Assembly (NCBI RefSeq): GCF_002163715.1
Contig: NZ_CP015698.1
Span: 1,674,001-1,738,000, forward strand
Direction of reading: 5' to 3'
DNA length: 64,000 nucleotides
Source: Curvibacter sp. AEP1-3
GTDB lineage: Bacteria; Pseudomonadota; Gammaproteobacteria; Burkholderiales; Burkholderiaceae_C
Each line of letters opens with the position of its first letter. The stretch's first letter is position 1. This document shows, one piece after another, positions 32,000 to 41,680 of this stretch. Position numbers and translations under genes: made by a program. The notes beneath the pieces are model-generated. The model was not told where the DNA came from. It searched no databases and saw nothing but the letters and a program-made list of their open reading frames with translations.

Positions 32000-32256
32000 T
32001 TTTTTCTCAAGGCTTCTTTCGTCACCTCGTTCTCCAGCATGGATTCGGCCAGCAGCCTTTTGAGGCGAGTGTTTTCTGCCTCCAACTCCTTCAGGCGCTT
32101 GGCGTCTGATACGTTCATACCGCCAAACTTACTGCGCCAGAGGTAGTAACTGGCCTCCGAGAAGCCGTGCCTGCGGCACAGCTCGGCAACCGCTAGGCCC
32201 GCTTCCGCTTCGCGTAGGAAGCCAATGATTTGTTCTTCGGTAAATCTCTTCTTCAC
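31993..32256 (-). CDS. ISA OrfA (IS3-family transposase, N-terminal part)
   Basis: About 87 residues: helix-turn-helix (RFTEEQIIGFLREAEAGLAV, then CRRHGFSEASYYLWRSKFGG) followed by a leucine-zipper-like segment (LKELEAENTRLKRLLAESML). OrfA binds the inverted repeats. A GTG start at 32256 has AGGAGA upstream; a longer TTG-start version is possible. The end overlaps orfB at AAAAAAG, the -1 slippage signal that makes the OrfAB transposase. Confidence 0.8.
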   Translation of the reverse strand: MKKRFTEEQIIGFLREAEAGLAVAELCRRHGFSEASYYLWRSKFGGMNVSDAKRLKELEAENTRLKRLLAESMLENEVTKEALRKKW

Positions 32257-32347
32257 GTCCAATCTCCTGTCTATGGGATTGGACTCCAAGCTTAGGCGCT
32301 ACTCAAATCCGGGGGGACGTCGGTCCGTCTATGTTTTTGCATATGTA

Positions 32348-32797
32348 GTTCACTGCCGCATAGGCAGCTCAGAAAGTACAGCTTCAGTTCGGGCGGTCGC
32401 CAGTTGATGTTCACTGCCGCATAGGCAGCTCAGAAACGCTCGCACTCAAGAAAATTCAGGAGAAAAGCAGTTCACTGCCGCATAGGCAGCTCAGAAATTC
32501 GTCGCCAGTGCCGTATTCACCGCACTCAAGTTCACTGCCGCATAGGCAGCTCAGAAAATAACGAGTGCGCAGAGGGCACTCACAACTGAGTTCACTACCG
32601 CATAGGCAGCTCAGAAAGATACGCTTGATACTTGACTCTGGAAGCCCGTGTTCACCGCCGCATAGGCAGCTCAGAAAAGTAGGGCCAAGTCTTGCTTGCC
32701 CATTGTGGAGTTCACTGCCGGAAAGGCAGGTAAGAAAAAACACATTCAGGCCAGCCCACAATCGTCTTTGTTAAATTCCGCAAAGGCAGCTCAGAAA
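32348..32797 (+). CRISPR. Displaced trailer-end piece of the CRISPR array, eight repeats
   Basis: Repeats start at 32348, 32409, 32470, 32530, 32590, 32650, 32710 and 32770, all ending AGAAA like the last repeats before the break at 22429. The first four are perfect; the fifth and sixth have one change; the last two are strongly degenerate, and a ninth trace begins near 32829. Decay towards one end and same orientation show this is the old end of the same array, cut off by the island. The spacer before 32348 is only 25 nt because ISA sits in it. Confidence 0.9.
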
Positions 32798-32839
32798 GTT
32801 GTGCTCGCACAGTGGCTTTGTCGATCGCGTTTATTGCCG

Positions 32840-33108
32840 TGCTCCTATTGAAATGAATACTTCTGTCAAATGAGTAAATACCCGACATGCAGATCCCGGC
32901 TCTGCATGTATTTCCGATACCAGCCCTTCAATGCGTTCCTGGTGGGGTAGCCAAGTTGCCGGATGGTCCCGTTGAGGCGCTCGCCAAGCTTGACGTACAG
33001 CTTTACCGCCCCAATTTGTTCTTCGTAGGAATAAATTAAACACCTAACGGAAGTCCAGAAATATGTCCGCACCACTCATGTACGGAAATTTCGAGTGGCA
33101 TTAAAAAG
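32840..33108 (-). mobile_element. Remnant of an ISB-type element (orfA part and one end)
   Basis: On the minus strand this encodes AVKLYVKLGERLNGTIRQLG then YPTRNALKGWYRKYMQSRDL, close to the orfA start of ISB at 59780-59862. The outer end (ACGGAAATTTCGAGTGGCAT) resembles the ISB right end at 59907-59926. The catalytic part is absent. It directly abuts the last degenerate CRISPR repeat, so an IS insertion has removed whatever followed the array. Confidence 0.7.
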
Positions 33109-33287
33109 CGGATCTACACCTAATGCGCAAGGACATCGACGGAGTTCAAAAGGCAAGGCGTCGGAAGCTCACTACCACAAAGGCAATACCGATGCTGAGG
33201 TTATATATTCACTCTCATCGATGATCGGATTACGCGAGCTGCCTTGGATGCCATTTTTCAGTTCGTGATTGATGGACTTGGGTACTG

Positions 33288-35300
33288 TCAGATACCCAAC
33301 TGGCCAACAAATTCGCTTGGTTGGGTAGCACTGGTTATGACCGAAAGAACGGACCGAGCACGTGTCATCGCCACGTACATCATGTTGCGTTCGTCTGTAG
33401 GCGATTCGCAGTTACTTGCTGGAAACTCACCTTGAGCCAAAAATGGCAAGATCACGTGCTCAAACTCAAGACCTTTTACGGTAGCCACATCAGCTAGGTG
33501 TAGCCTAGACAATTTCGCGGCTCGTTGATATTCTTCTTCGTGTTTCTCATGCTTAATTTCCATTTGGTTGAGGTGATCGAAAAACGCTACCACATCGGAA
33601 TAGCCCGATGCTGCGATCTTTAGCCCTTGCAGATGAGCTATCGCATCCACTCTGCGCTGCTTTTCCACCCACCTGTCATTTGCCCATACCGCCATTTCAA
33701 GTGCATTTAGCATCATGGGAAACATACTAGCCTCGCGGACCTCTTGAACGATCTTCAGAGATTTACTCAACCGTCTACGCACTGCTGCGGACGATCCACG
33801 AAAGATAGGGCCCTCAAGGAAAATCCGAATCGTGTCTGGATGAAGAGTCACTTCATTGATCGCTATCTCAAGGCGTTGGACAGGTGTCAAGTATTTATCG
33901 TCATCCTGACCGTAATCTAGTTCAACTTGGCAAAATGACACCAATGCTTCTACGATACGTTTGCGTGTCTGCACGCTGGTGATGGTATCGAACCGGTTAA
34001 GGCCAATGGCCAATAAAGCCCGTACAAGTAGGACCTCTGGGCGATGCAGATAGGTTTCAAATCCAGTCGTGGAATATGGCATCCCAGCCTCTAGTAAGGC
34101 GTTCTCTATGAGAATAGATTGGTGCGGTTGCCTTAAGAGAACGGCCAGTTCGCTCAAGGGCCTCTTTTCAGACTTCCAGGCCTTGGCTGCGGACACTACT
34201 TGGGTTGCACAATCTATGTCATCTTCATATGTGGTGTGGATAACTTGAGTCTCATGCTTCGCACCAGATGCATAGGGCTTGGTTGAAAAAAATCCAACGT
34301 GGGTCGCAAGCCCTTTGCCGAAGCGGAAACTCGCTGTCAAATTCATCACTTTTACTTGGCGCCCGGTAGTGTCCTCAAATAGTGCCTTGTCCATGTATTT
34401 TCGGTCTGCCCCAGCACTCGCGTGAATGACCTGATCAGAGTCACCAACCCCGCAAAAATAAGCGTCTGGAAAGCTTTCCACTATTCGTTTTGTAATCGTA
34501 AACATCGCCGCGTTGAGGTCGTGCATTTCGTCGACCAAAAGAGCCTTTACAGATAAGGGCCACTTGCCAATGAGTGACCGCCGGTCAGACATTGGATAGT
34601 TGGGATCACCAATAATTCTTGCCAGATCATAGGTGGCATCGTGGCCGAATCGGAATCTGGGCGGAAAGTCATCACCTTGCGGGAAACGTAGTTTTTCATA
34701 TTTTCCGAGTAGGCGCAAAAGTGTGAAGTCCATCCCGATTTCCTCGGCGAAGTCCCACGTGATGTTTCGTTCTTCCCAAAATGCTGCTTCTCTTACCAAC
34801 ATACCCTTTGCCTTGGCGGCAAAACGCAGAAACATCTCAGAAAAGTCATTGTCACCATCAACTGGACTCCAAAACCTCTTGATGTCGTGCTCGCTGGACT
34901 GCTCGCGTAACTGCTCTAGAGCCTTCCATATATGCCCGTTTGTCTGCTCGGGCTCAGAGATGACTTGTGTGTCATCATCAAGACAGTGCACCGCAAACCT
35001 GTTGTAAGTCGTAACCCCCACTCGGGCCAACATATCTGATTGAATTCCTACTTTCACCATGGCGTCTCTCAATGCACGTCGGGCGGAATCTGTGTAGGTC
35101 AGCGCAAGAATGTTCTGAGGCGGATGTCCACGGGCCAACAGTTCTCCGATGCGCAATGCAAGAGTCGTGGTTTTGGCAGCCCCAGCGTTTGCTTTTACTA
35201 AAACTGAGCGATGAGCGGTGCTTTGAATACCGAGTTGCTCAATCGTCGCCATCATGCTCTTTGCCTTAAATTTATGGAGGCTGGTAGTTTGAAAATTCAT
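33288..35300 (-). CDS. UvrD/Rep-like superfamily 1 helicase
   Basis: 670 residues with SF1A motifs in order: Walker A KANAGAAKTTT (about residue 37), Ia LALTYTDSARRALRD, Walker B KALLVDEMHDLN, GVGDSDQVIHASAGA (motif III), NLTASFRFGKGL (IV), VKGLEFEHVILPF (V) and NMMYVAMTRARSV (VI). It is an ATP-driven 3'-5' DNA translocase by family. A second start (MMATIEQL, 35255) is possible. No nuclease gene is adjacent, so a Gabija-like pair is not supported. Its setting among defence genes suggests anti-phage or repair function; not proven. Confidence 0.8.
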   Translation of the reverse strand: MNFQTTSLHKFKAKSMMATIEQLGIQSTAHRSVLVKANAGAAKTTTLALRIGELLARGHPPQNILALTYTDSARRALRDAMVKVGIQSDMLARVGVTTYNRFAVHCLDDDTQVISEPEQTNGHIWKALEQLREQSSEHDIKRFWSPVDGDNDFSEMFLRFAAKAKGMLVREAAFWEERNITWDFAEEIGMDFTLLRLLGKYEKLRFPQGDDFPPRFRFGHDATYDLARIIGDPNYPMSDRRSLIGKWPLSVKALLVDEMHDLNAAMFTITKRIVESFPDAYFCGVGDSDQVIHASAGADRKYMDKALFEDTTGRQVKVMNLTASFRFGKGLATHVGFFSTKPYASGAKHETQVIHTTYEDDIDCATQVVSAAKAWKSEKRPLSELAVLLRQPHQSILIENALLEAGMPYSTTGFETYLHRPEVLLVRALLAIGLNRFDTITSVQTRKRIVEALVSFCQVELDYGQDDDKYLTPVQRLEIAINEVTLHPDTIRIFLEGPIFRGSSAAVRRRLSKSLKIVQEVREASMFPMMLNALEMAVWANDRWVEKQRRVDAIAHLQGLKIAASGYSDVVAFFDHLNQMEIKHEKHEEEYQRAAKLSRLHLADVATVKGLEFEHVILPFLAQGEFPASNCESPTDERNMMYVAMTRARSVLSVITSATQPSEFVGQLGI

Positions 35301-36408
35301 TCTGAAGGTAAGTATTTGGTACTCGGCTGCACGCCAAGGCCCGTTGCACTTTCAATTGAGTGTCGCCTGTAGCCAAGCCGTTAGTAGAGTTTGGCTAACG
35401 TTTTTACAGAACGTTGTCGTGGTGCCGGTCAATTAACCTATCGCTTCTCGCAGAGCCGCGACATACTATTTGGCCTCGACATGTCGAGCGACTTCGAAGA
35501 ATTCGTCTACGCGGACTAAAGTCTCCTTGGTCACTTAGTCTTAACTTAGGATGCCTTGCCAACTGAAACAGTAACCGCGCGGAATTCTTGGTACTACCGA
35601 TCCACGCGATCTGCGAGATCCGCAGGCGTTAGGTCCACCTCTGCTGCCAGCTTTCACAGGATGCCGATGGTTGGCTGCATGGCCACCTATTCGATCACCA
35701 TAATGAACTAGCGGTCGATATGCGCAACCTCAGATACGACTTCTTGTGTGAGCCCGAGTTTGCCTCGTCACTATTTCAGAGTGGTTCCGAAGGTTTGCAG
35801 AAACCACTGGGTTTTTACAGGCACAGGCGCTGGAGGTTGTCAGGACGCATAATCTGCTCGATTTCATATGTAAAGGTTGGAAAATGAGCAGAAACGTTTC
35901 AGACTCACGCATCGAGGTTTCGTTCCGTTTTAGCGCTAGTTTGCAGAATTCGAGGTGGCCTTTTATATTGTGACTTTTCGAAATTCCGCTCCAATTCTTT
36001 TAGCTTAAGTTTATTAACCGAAATCTGCAATGTGGTAAGTGCATTTGCCAATTCCTTCCGACAAATGTCGAATTCATTTCCCTCTCCGGAATAACTTCCT
36101 TCGCTTGTAGCGTATCGACCCCGCCACCTTAGTTATTGGTGTCAGCGTCTCATCCACCTGGTGATAACAATAAAGATCGACTAGATACATGTCCTGAAGA
36201 CTCAAGAGGATGTAAGAAAATTTCATCATTCATTCCCAAACTCAAGTTGGGTACGCGATGAATAACGTCTTCAAAATTAATTTATTCAAAAATGAAAAAC
36301 TGCATTCGTTCAGTACTAAAAAATGAATGCTAAAAAAATATACCAACGTCATTGAAAAGCATATGCAATGCTGTCATGCGTAGTCCTGCAAATTTATTCG
36401 AACAACTT
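35301..36408. other. 1.1-kb region without a recognisable gene
   Basis: Between two minus-strand genes. GC falls to the right towards the AT-rich SDR-GGDEF gene. Only short frames interrupted by stops are present, for example a minus-strand stretch around 35600-35690 reading AEVDLTPADLADRV, which may be a gene relic. No repeats or RNA genes recognised. Confidence 0.4.
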
Positions 36409-38019
36409 TTAAGCTTGTTTCATGGACTTTATTAGTCCAAAATTTCGTAGTGCATTTATATCCAAGTTTTTTGGCGATAAACCAATACTATCAATCGTAT
36501 TCAAATCAGCATCTGTGCCAAACCACTGGTTCCTACCGTTGTTTTTTGCAGCGTACATACACGAGTCTGCGATTGAGACAACTGTCTCCCATGAAGGCGT
36601 AAACGAATTAGCGGAAAGTGAGAGTGCAGCAAATCCAATAGAGCAGGTGCACTTCAAGTTAACTCCGTTCTCACCAATGAAAAGGTGATTCTCGACCGAC
36701 AACCTTATTCGTTCGACTAAAGACTCAATGCTGTAGTTTTGAATATCTTTTGCGATAACCAAGAATTCTTCCCCGCCCCAACGAATGATTTTGTCCGTGG
36801 AGCGACACTGGCTTTGAAGAATTATTGAAAATTCCTTCAATACGTGGTCGCCAAATGAGTGGCCAAAATGATCATTGATACTCTTAAAGTGGTCGATGTC
36901 CATCAGAACTAGGTGAATTCCTTGTGGGGTTTCTTCACAATTTCGCATTGCGAGGGCAATTTCTTCTCGTATCGCAATGTCTGCATATCGACGATTCCAT
37001 AGTCCGGTCAGAGGATCCGTCATGCTCGCTTCAAGCAACTTCTTGTTTGCAATTTCTAATTCGCGAGTTCGTTCGTTAATTCTATTTTCCAAACTTCTGT
37101 TAACTTGAATTAACTCGTTCATATCTCTTTCAAAATTGGGTATGCTTGAGTAATTGCCCGGTTGAGGCTGTTTGTTACTATAGTCATCTAATTCAATGAT
37201 ATTGTGTTGACTAAGCGGCAAAAATCCGTCGACAAACTGACCATGAAACTGGGGTGCATTACAGCAAAACCAAGCTAATGACGCCGCGGCATGAGCTACA
37301 GGAACCAGTCCTTCATAGCCTGGGTTGTTAGACATCATCTGTTTGATTTCGGGTTCGCTTACGCCAACTAGTTTTGAAAAGGAACTAATCATGTTGGCTA
37401 TAGTTAAAGTATCGACTGCACCTGGCATGACCGAAAACACGGAAACTCCAGATTCCGCAGGAATTTCCTTCCCTAAAGAAATCATTAATGACCTTAGCGC
37501 CATTTTGCTGGAGCAGTAACTGCCCATAAATGGCATGCCCTCAAGTGATATAAGTGAAATGACTGTGCCAGCTCTCGCAGCCAGCATTTTGGGAACTATA
37601 TTTTGCATCAACTGTAATGGTGCAACAAGATTGGCGGAATAGTCACTATTCCAATCTACGATCGATTTTTCTAAAGTCTTTCCAATTTGTATTTGCGCAG
37701 CATTGTTGATCAATATGTCAATGTTGCCAAACTTCTCATAGATATCATTAATGAGAAGTGATGTGGATAACTCGGATCGCAAATCAGTTCTAAAAAATAC
37801 TGCAGAGCCTCCGCTATCCAATACTCGGTTTGCAACGGTTTTGCCTTCTTCCGATATGTCTGCGATCACTACAGTTATACCCAAATAGGCGAGGGCGTAA
37901 GCAGTGTGCTCTCCGATACCTCTTGCTGAGCCAGTGATTAACGCTGTTTTCCCGGACATGCTATGTCGTTGCATTCCAAGTTTGGCAAGTAAATCCTCAT
38001 CTGCAAAAAGATTTTTCAT
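36409..38019 (-). CDS. SDR dehydrogenase-GGDEF diguanylate cyclase fusion
   Basis: 536 residues in two parts. Residues ~20-270 are a short-chain dehydrogenase/reductase: cofactor motif TGSARGIG (29-36), NNAA (105-108), Tyr168-x3-Lys172 and PG at 199-200. A coiled coil (~298-332, NELIQVNRSLENRINERTRE) leads to a GGDEF domain (~333-500) with DPLTGLWNRRYAD, DIDHFKSINDHFGH and GGEEF at 415-419. An RxxD inhibitory site (RSTD, 406-409) lies five residues before it. The second half should make cyclic di-GMP; the first would sense or use NAD(P)(H). I do not know this architecture as common. The gene is AT-rich compared with its neighbours, suggesting transfer. Confidence 0.8.
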   Translation of the reverse strand: MKNLFADEDLLAKLGMQRHSMSGKTALITGSARGIGEHTAYALAYLGITVVIADISEEGKTVANRVLDSGGSAVFFRTDLRSELSTSLLINDIYEKFGNIDILINNAAQIQIGKTLEKSIVDWNSDYSANLVAPLQLMQNIVPKMLAARAGTVISLISLEGMPFMGSYCSSKMALRSLMISLGKEIPAESGVSVFSVMPGAVDTLTIANMISSFSKLVGVSEPEIKQMMSNNPGYEGLVPVAHAAASLAWFCCNAPQFHGQFVDGFLPLSQHNIIELDDYSNKQPQPGNYSSIPNFERDMNELIQVNRSLENRINERTRELEIANKKLLEASMTDPLTGLWNRRYADIAIREEIALAMRNCEETPQGIHLVLMDIDHFKSINDHFGHSFGDHVLKEFSIILQSQCRSTDKIIRWGGEEFLVIAKDIQNYSIESLVERIRLSVENHLFIGENGVNLKCTCSIGFAALSLSANSFTPSWETVVSIADSCMYAAKNNGRNQWFGTDADLNTIDSIGLSPKNLDINALRNFGLIKSMKQA

Positions 38020-38338
38020 GGCGGCATTTCCAGAGATTTTTTGACAAATTGATAGTTGTGACTTAACACTCTTAAGTATTTTTAATTAAATTTTACTTTT
38101 TGTTGGGCTTCAATTGTTTATTGCGGATCATTTGAGTCAAAAATGCGTCCATGGCTAAGTGATAGCTAAAGTCAAATTAGTGCACCGTTTTCCACCTGCG
38201 TTCCTCCTTGTTGATTAAGCTCAAATTGCGTTAAATTAATACATTTCTTCTTGAATTGAATTTGTTCTAATCTAATGAACAGAATTCTGGTTAGAAATTA
38301 TTGGGAGGGTGGTTTATTGTTCTTGGAATAGAATATGC

Positions 38339-39574
38339 CTGAATCGCCCCGGAATATGTAGACACCTCAGAGTCTCAAACGTGAGGCCTAATAGGAGGTG
38401 ATATGTGTCAGAAGAGATTTCCCGAAGAATTCAAGATCGAAGCGGTCACGTAGATCACGCAACGCGGCCATTCAGTGGCCGAGGTGTCCGCCAGATTGGG
38501 GGGCAGTCAGCACAGTCTGTACAGGTGGATTCAAGAGCAGCAATTGCCCCCCCCTGGGCAGCACAAAGAGCAGTTGCCCCAAACGGTGGAACTGCGCAGA
38601 CTCAAGGCCGAACTCAAACGGGTGAGCGAGGAGCGCGACTTCTAAAAAAAAGCCGCCGCGTACTTTGCCAAGTTGTCCTGGTAAGGTACGCGTTTATTCA
38701 GCGTCACGAACGTGCCCATAGCGTGCGCAGGATGTGTGCGGTGATGTATGTACACCCCAGCGGCGGCTACGCATGGAGGCGTGAACCCATCGGTGAGAAG
38801 CGTAGAGATGACCATCGCGTGCTGGGGCTACTCAAGCAGGCTTGGCTGGAGAGCGGCTGCGTTTACGGCTACCGCAAACTCACACTGAATATTCGTGACC
38901 TAGGCGAGCAATGCGGCAAACACCGGGTTGCCCGGGTTTTGCCCTGCGAAGGTATCCGCTCACAAACAGGTTGCCGGCGCCGCTCAAGTGCACCCGGTGG
39001 CAAACCTGCTGTGGTTGCCCCCAAGCACCTGAACCGACAGTTCACCCCGGATCAACCTAATAGATCATGGGTCACGGACATCACCAATATCCGTACACAT
39101 GAAGGCTGGCTGTACTTGGCCGTGGTGATTGATCTGTTCTCCAGACAGGTCATTGGCTGGTCCATGGACAGTCGAACAGATGCAGACTTGGTGCTCATGC
39201 ACTCTTGATGGAGCTGTGGCGCAGACAGCCCCAGGAATCGGTACTGGTGCATTCAGATCAGGGGTGCCAGTTCACAGCACATGCTTGGCAAACCTTTTTG
39301 CGCGATCACAACTTAGTCAGTAGCATGAGTCGGCGAGGTGACTGCCATGACAACGCAGTGGCCGAGAGCTTCTTCCAGTTGCTCAAGCGCGAACGCGTTC
39401 GGCGTCAGATCTATCTGACCCAACAGAATGCGAGGGCCGATGTCTTCAATTACATTGAGATTTATTACAACTTCAAGCGTCGGCACAATACCGCTGACGA
39501 CATCTCGCCCGTAGAGTTCGAGAAACGCTGTTTCCAACGGCTCGGAGGTGTCTAGTAAACACGGGGCAATTCAG
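38339..39574 (+). mobile_element. Decayed IS3-family element (IS3-group-like)
   Basis: Inverted ends CTGAATCGCCCCGG (from 38339) and the mirrored CACGGGGCAATTCAG (to 39574) both continue into TAGACACC/GGTGTCTA. orfA (from about 38404) contains two in-frame stops; orfB is frameshifted. No clear target duplication. Likely inactive. Confidence 0.75.
38684..39555 (+). pseudogene. IS3-family OrfB transposase, frameshifted
   Basis: The first part (to about 39205) gives [20 protein letters not shown] with the first catalytic Asp. After a one-base shift near 39205 the second frame gives VLVHSDQGCQFTAHAWQTFL and CHDNAVAESFFQLLKRERVR with the second Asp and the Glu. A DDE transposase is therefore complete in content but not in frame. 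The preceding orfA segment is interrupted at 38452 and near 38643. Confidence 0.75.
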
Positions 39575-39813
39575 TCTAATGGATGGGGCACAAAACACAA
39601 GATGGTGATGGTGGCGGCTACGCCTGAGGAGTTTGAGGCTCAGATCAGAACGCTAGAAATCTCCCAACTAAAAAAACTTGTTTCACCAGATGATGATTTT
39701 TTTGACTAAGAAATCGACTTACGGTGATGAGTTCGGTGACGCTGCAGATCGGTTCGCTGAGGTCTGCCGCAACATAGTCACCGCTCAGGATGCATGACGT
39801 CTCGGCAAGTTGA
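39575..39813. other. Short coding relics between IS and hipA
   Basis: On the + strand, a frame ends EEFEAQIRTLEISQLKKLVS at TAA 39707, and another encodes YGDEFGDAADRFAEVCRNIV up to about 39797. Both look like protein fragments without starts. Not recognised. Confidence 0.3.
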
Positions 39814-41412
39814 TTAAGGTGCTCTTTGAGTATGCGAAGGTCTCGGATCTATTGGAGCCTGCGTAAGCTTGTTCGCCATGGCATCCACACGTTGCGCGAG
39901 ATCGGCTTGCTGTGCTTCTGTCACGGCGCCTGGGCTATGAATGCGCAAGACGTCGTAGACGCTCTCGGCAGTTTGTCCCTTGCTGCCCATGCTTTCTGCG
40001 ATCGTAGCGTCCTCCACCGCCTTCCAATCGATCGCAGTGTCTCCCGTCTGTTGCATGGCAGTCGACGCACATTGCCAGAGCGTGTACCTCGCGCCCGCCA
40101 TGTGCGATAGCGTCGGCAGCGCATGCAAGCGGAGCTGGACCTGGTTCGCTGTGTTTTCCCCTGCTGTCGCCAAAAAAACAGTGCCACGCGTGCGGCTGGG
40201 CATCCCCTTCTCCCAGGCGGTGCCCATCTTGGCTATCAGTCCATCCGGAATTCGCGTGTCCATCTTGTACTCTTGCAGCGTCTCCAGCAGGGCCTGCGCA
40301 ATGCGCTCTAGCACTTCCAGCGGCCGTGTCACACCACACACCTGAGTACCAAACTGGATCAGCTCATCAGGCAGCGGATAGGTCTTTGTCTTGCTCTGCT
40401 TACCGCGGAACAATTTGAGAGCCATTGTGTTGTCTTCCATGCTCGGACCGCCAGGGAAGCGTTCGTATTGGTAGATCGAAGTGGTTATCACATCGAACAT
40501 GGGCGAGAGGTGGACGTCAGCCGCCGATGTGTATAGCACCCCAAAATTCTTGAGGTGACCATCACCATTGCGGACCATCGCAGAAAACGCCACCTGCGCA
40601 AAGAATTCCTCCAGGTCTGAGGCCGACAAGTTGATGGTGCGAAACACTTCGGCAATCATCTCGTAACTGCCGTGGTACTTCCGATCGGAAAGCTTGTCAT
40701 GCACCTGCAGCCCCATCAGCGCAGCGACATCTTCAAATCCCAGCCTGGTACCGTCTTCGCGCAGATCAAAGCGGTCCAGAATCATCATGGACCCATCGTC
40801 GGATAGATCAAACGCCGGCACCGTGATCCCGGCCCTGTCTGCGGCGGTCATACACAAAAACTCGTTCGCGGCTAGCCCTGGATACACAGGAGATCCCGTT
40901 TTGACAATGAGATTGGGCACAGGCACCGTAGCTCTGTCGGGAACCATGATTTTTGGCTGCATGCCAGCAATTCCAGTACCGGTACCCAGGTAAGTACGCA
41001 CCAGTTCATCGAACAGACCTTGGTCAGGGTGTGCACGCAAGAGTTGCTCGCGCGACACGGTCTGCATCTTGGTGGGCTGCTCTCCTTTTTGCAGAAAACC
41101 TAAACGACCAATACCATTGGTCCCTGCAAGCGCGAGCAGGTGCATCGGGGTCAACGCCTGCTTCGGAAACATTTCCCGAATGCGCTGAAACAGGTAACCT
41201 TCGGGAAGGTTCTGATCCATCACAGGAAACAGCGCAGAATCCTGGTACGACAGCGAGGTCCTTGGCATGAACAGACCCACAACAGGCTTGTTCGAGGCAT
41301 CTTCGGCGTAGCTGAAGTTGTAGATGGAGTCTTTCACCAGATTCCCTGCGATGTCCTGGCCAACCAATACATCGAGCTGCTTGATTTTGTCTGGAAGCTC
41401 ACGCGTCGTCAT
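39814..41412 (-). CDS. hipA: HipA-family serine/threonine kinase toxin
   Basis: 532 residues; start MTTRELPDKIKQLDVLVGQD at 41412, overlapping hipB by 14 bases. HipA features are present: couple-hipA N-terminus, a glycine-rich loop (GTGTGIAGMQPKIMV), catalytic NGDGHLKNFGVLY and metal-binding SPMFDVITT. By family it phosphorylates a translation factor or tRNA synthetase to cause dormancy and is neutralised by HipB. It is about 90 residues longer than E. coli HipA; the C-terminal extension (from TRGTVFLATAG) is not recognised. Confidence 0.85.
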   Translation of the reverse strand: MTTRELPDKIKQLDVLVGQDIAGNLVKDSIYNFSYAEDASNKPVVGLFMPRTSLSYQDSALFPVMDQNLPEGYLFQRIREMFPKQALTPMHLLALAGTNGIGRLGFLQKGEQPTKMQTVSREQLLRAHPDQGLFDELVRTYLGTGTGIAGMQPKIMVPDRATVPVPNLIVKTGSPVYPGLAANEFLCMTAADRAGITVPAFDLSDDGSMMILDRFDLREDGTRLGFEDVAALMGLQVHDKLSDRKYHGSYEMIAEVFRTINLSASDLEEFFAQVAFSAMVRNGDGHLKNFGVLYTSAADVHLSPMFDVITTSIYQYERFPGGPSMEDNTMALKLFRGKQSKTKTYPLPDELIQFGTQVCGVTRPLEVLERIAQALLETLQEYKMDTRIPDGLIAKMGTAWEKGMPSRTRGTVFLATAGENTANQVQLRLHALPTLSHMAGARYTLWQCASTAMQQTGDTAIDWKAVEDATIAESMGSKGQTAESVYDVLRIHSPGAVTEAQQADLAQRVDAMANKLTQAPIDPRPSHTQRAP

Positions 41413-41680
41413 CAGCGTCCTCCTTGAACATAGAGCGCATCTGGTCCATTGTGGGAAGGCCAGCCGGCACGATCTGAATGGCATGGCCTGTGGCCCGCAG
41501 AAGATCAAGTAGTGCGCTCACAGAGACGTCTTTGCCGCCCTCCAGTCGGTATAGGATATCTCGGCTGCGGCCTGCCCGTTCCGCGATTTTGCTGGGTCGA
41601 AGGCCGGCCTCGCTACGCATTTTGTGAAACGCAGCGCCAAGCATTTGAGGCGTCTTTATTTTGTCCATAATAAAGGACAT
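41399..41680 (-). CDS. hipB: HipB-family antitoxin and autorepressor
   Basis: 93 residues if started at 41680 (MSFIMDKIKTPQMLG), or 89 from 41668. Helix-turn-helix: RPSKIAERAGRSRDILYRLE. The tail (MFKEDADDDA) is acidic. It precedes hipA and overlaps it. An 18-bp palindrome covers its start, as expected for a self-repressing antitoxin. Confidence 0.85.
   Translation of the reverse strand: MSFIMDKIKTPQMLGAAFHKMRSEAGLRPSKIAERAGRSRDILYRLEGGKDVSVSALLDLLRATGHAIQIVPAGLPTMDQMRSMFKEDADDDA
41662..41679. promoter_or_regulatory. HipB operator-like palindrome
   Basis: TGTCC, eight bases, GGACA. This has exactly the layout of the E. coli HipB operator (TATCC-N8-GGATA) and covers the hipB start. A further TGTCC half-site lies upstream near 41702. 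Confidence 0.65.

Larger units (their letters stand above)
31120..32322 (-). mobile_element. ISA copy 1: intact IS3-family element (IS407-group-like)
   Basis: About 1.2 kb bounded by inverted repeats CGACGTCCCCCC (31120-31131) and GGGGGGACGTCG (32311-32322). It carries orfA and orfB with a slippery A6G between them. The flanks show no matching target duplication, so it has either lost it or took part in recombination. Its right end lies 25 bp from a CRISPR repeat, inside what should be a spacer. A second, split copy spans 46158-60016. Confidence 0.85.

Noticed and set aside
33288..35300. Gabija GajB assignment for the UvrD-like helicase
   Set aside because: No GajA-type OLD nuclease next to it and the protein is longer than usual GajB.
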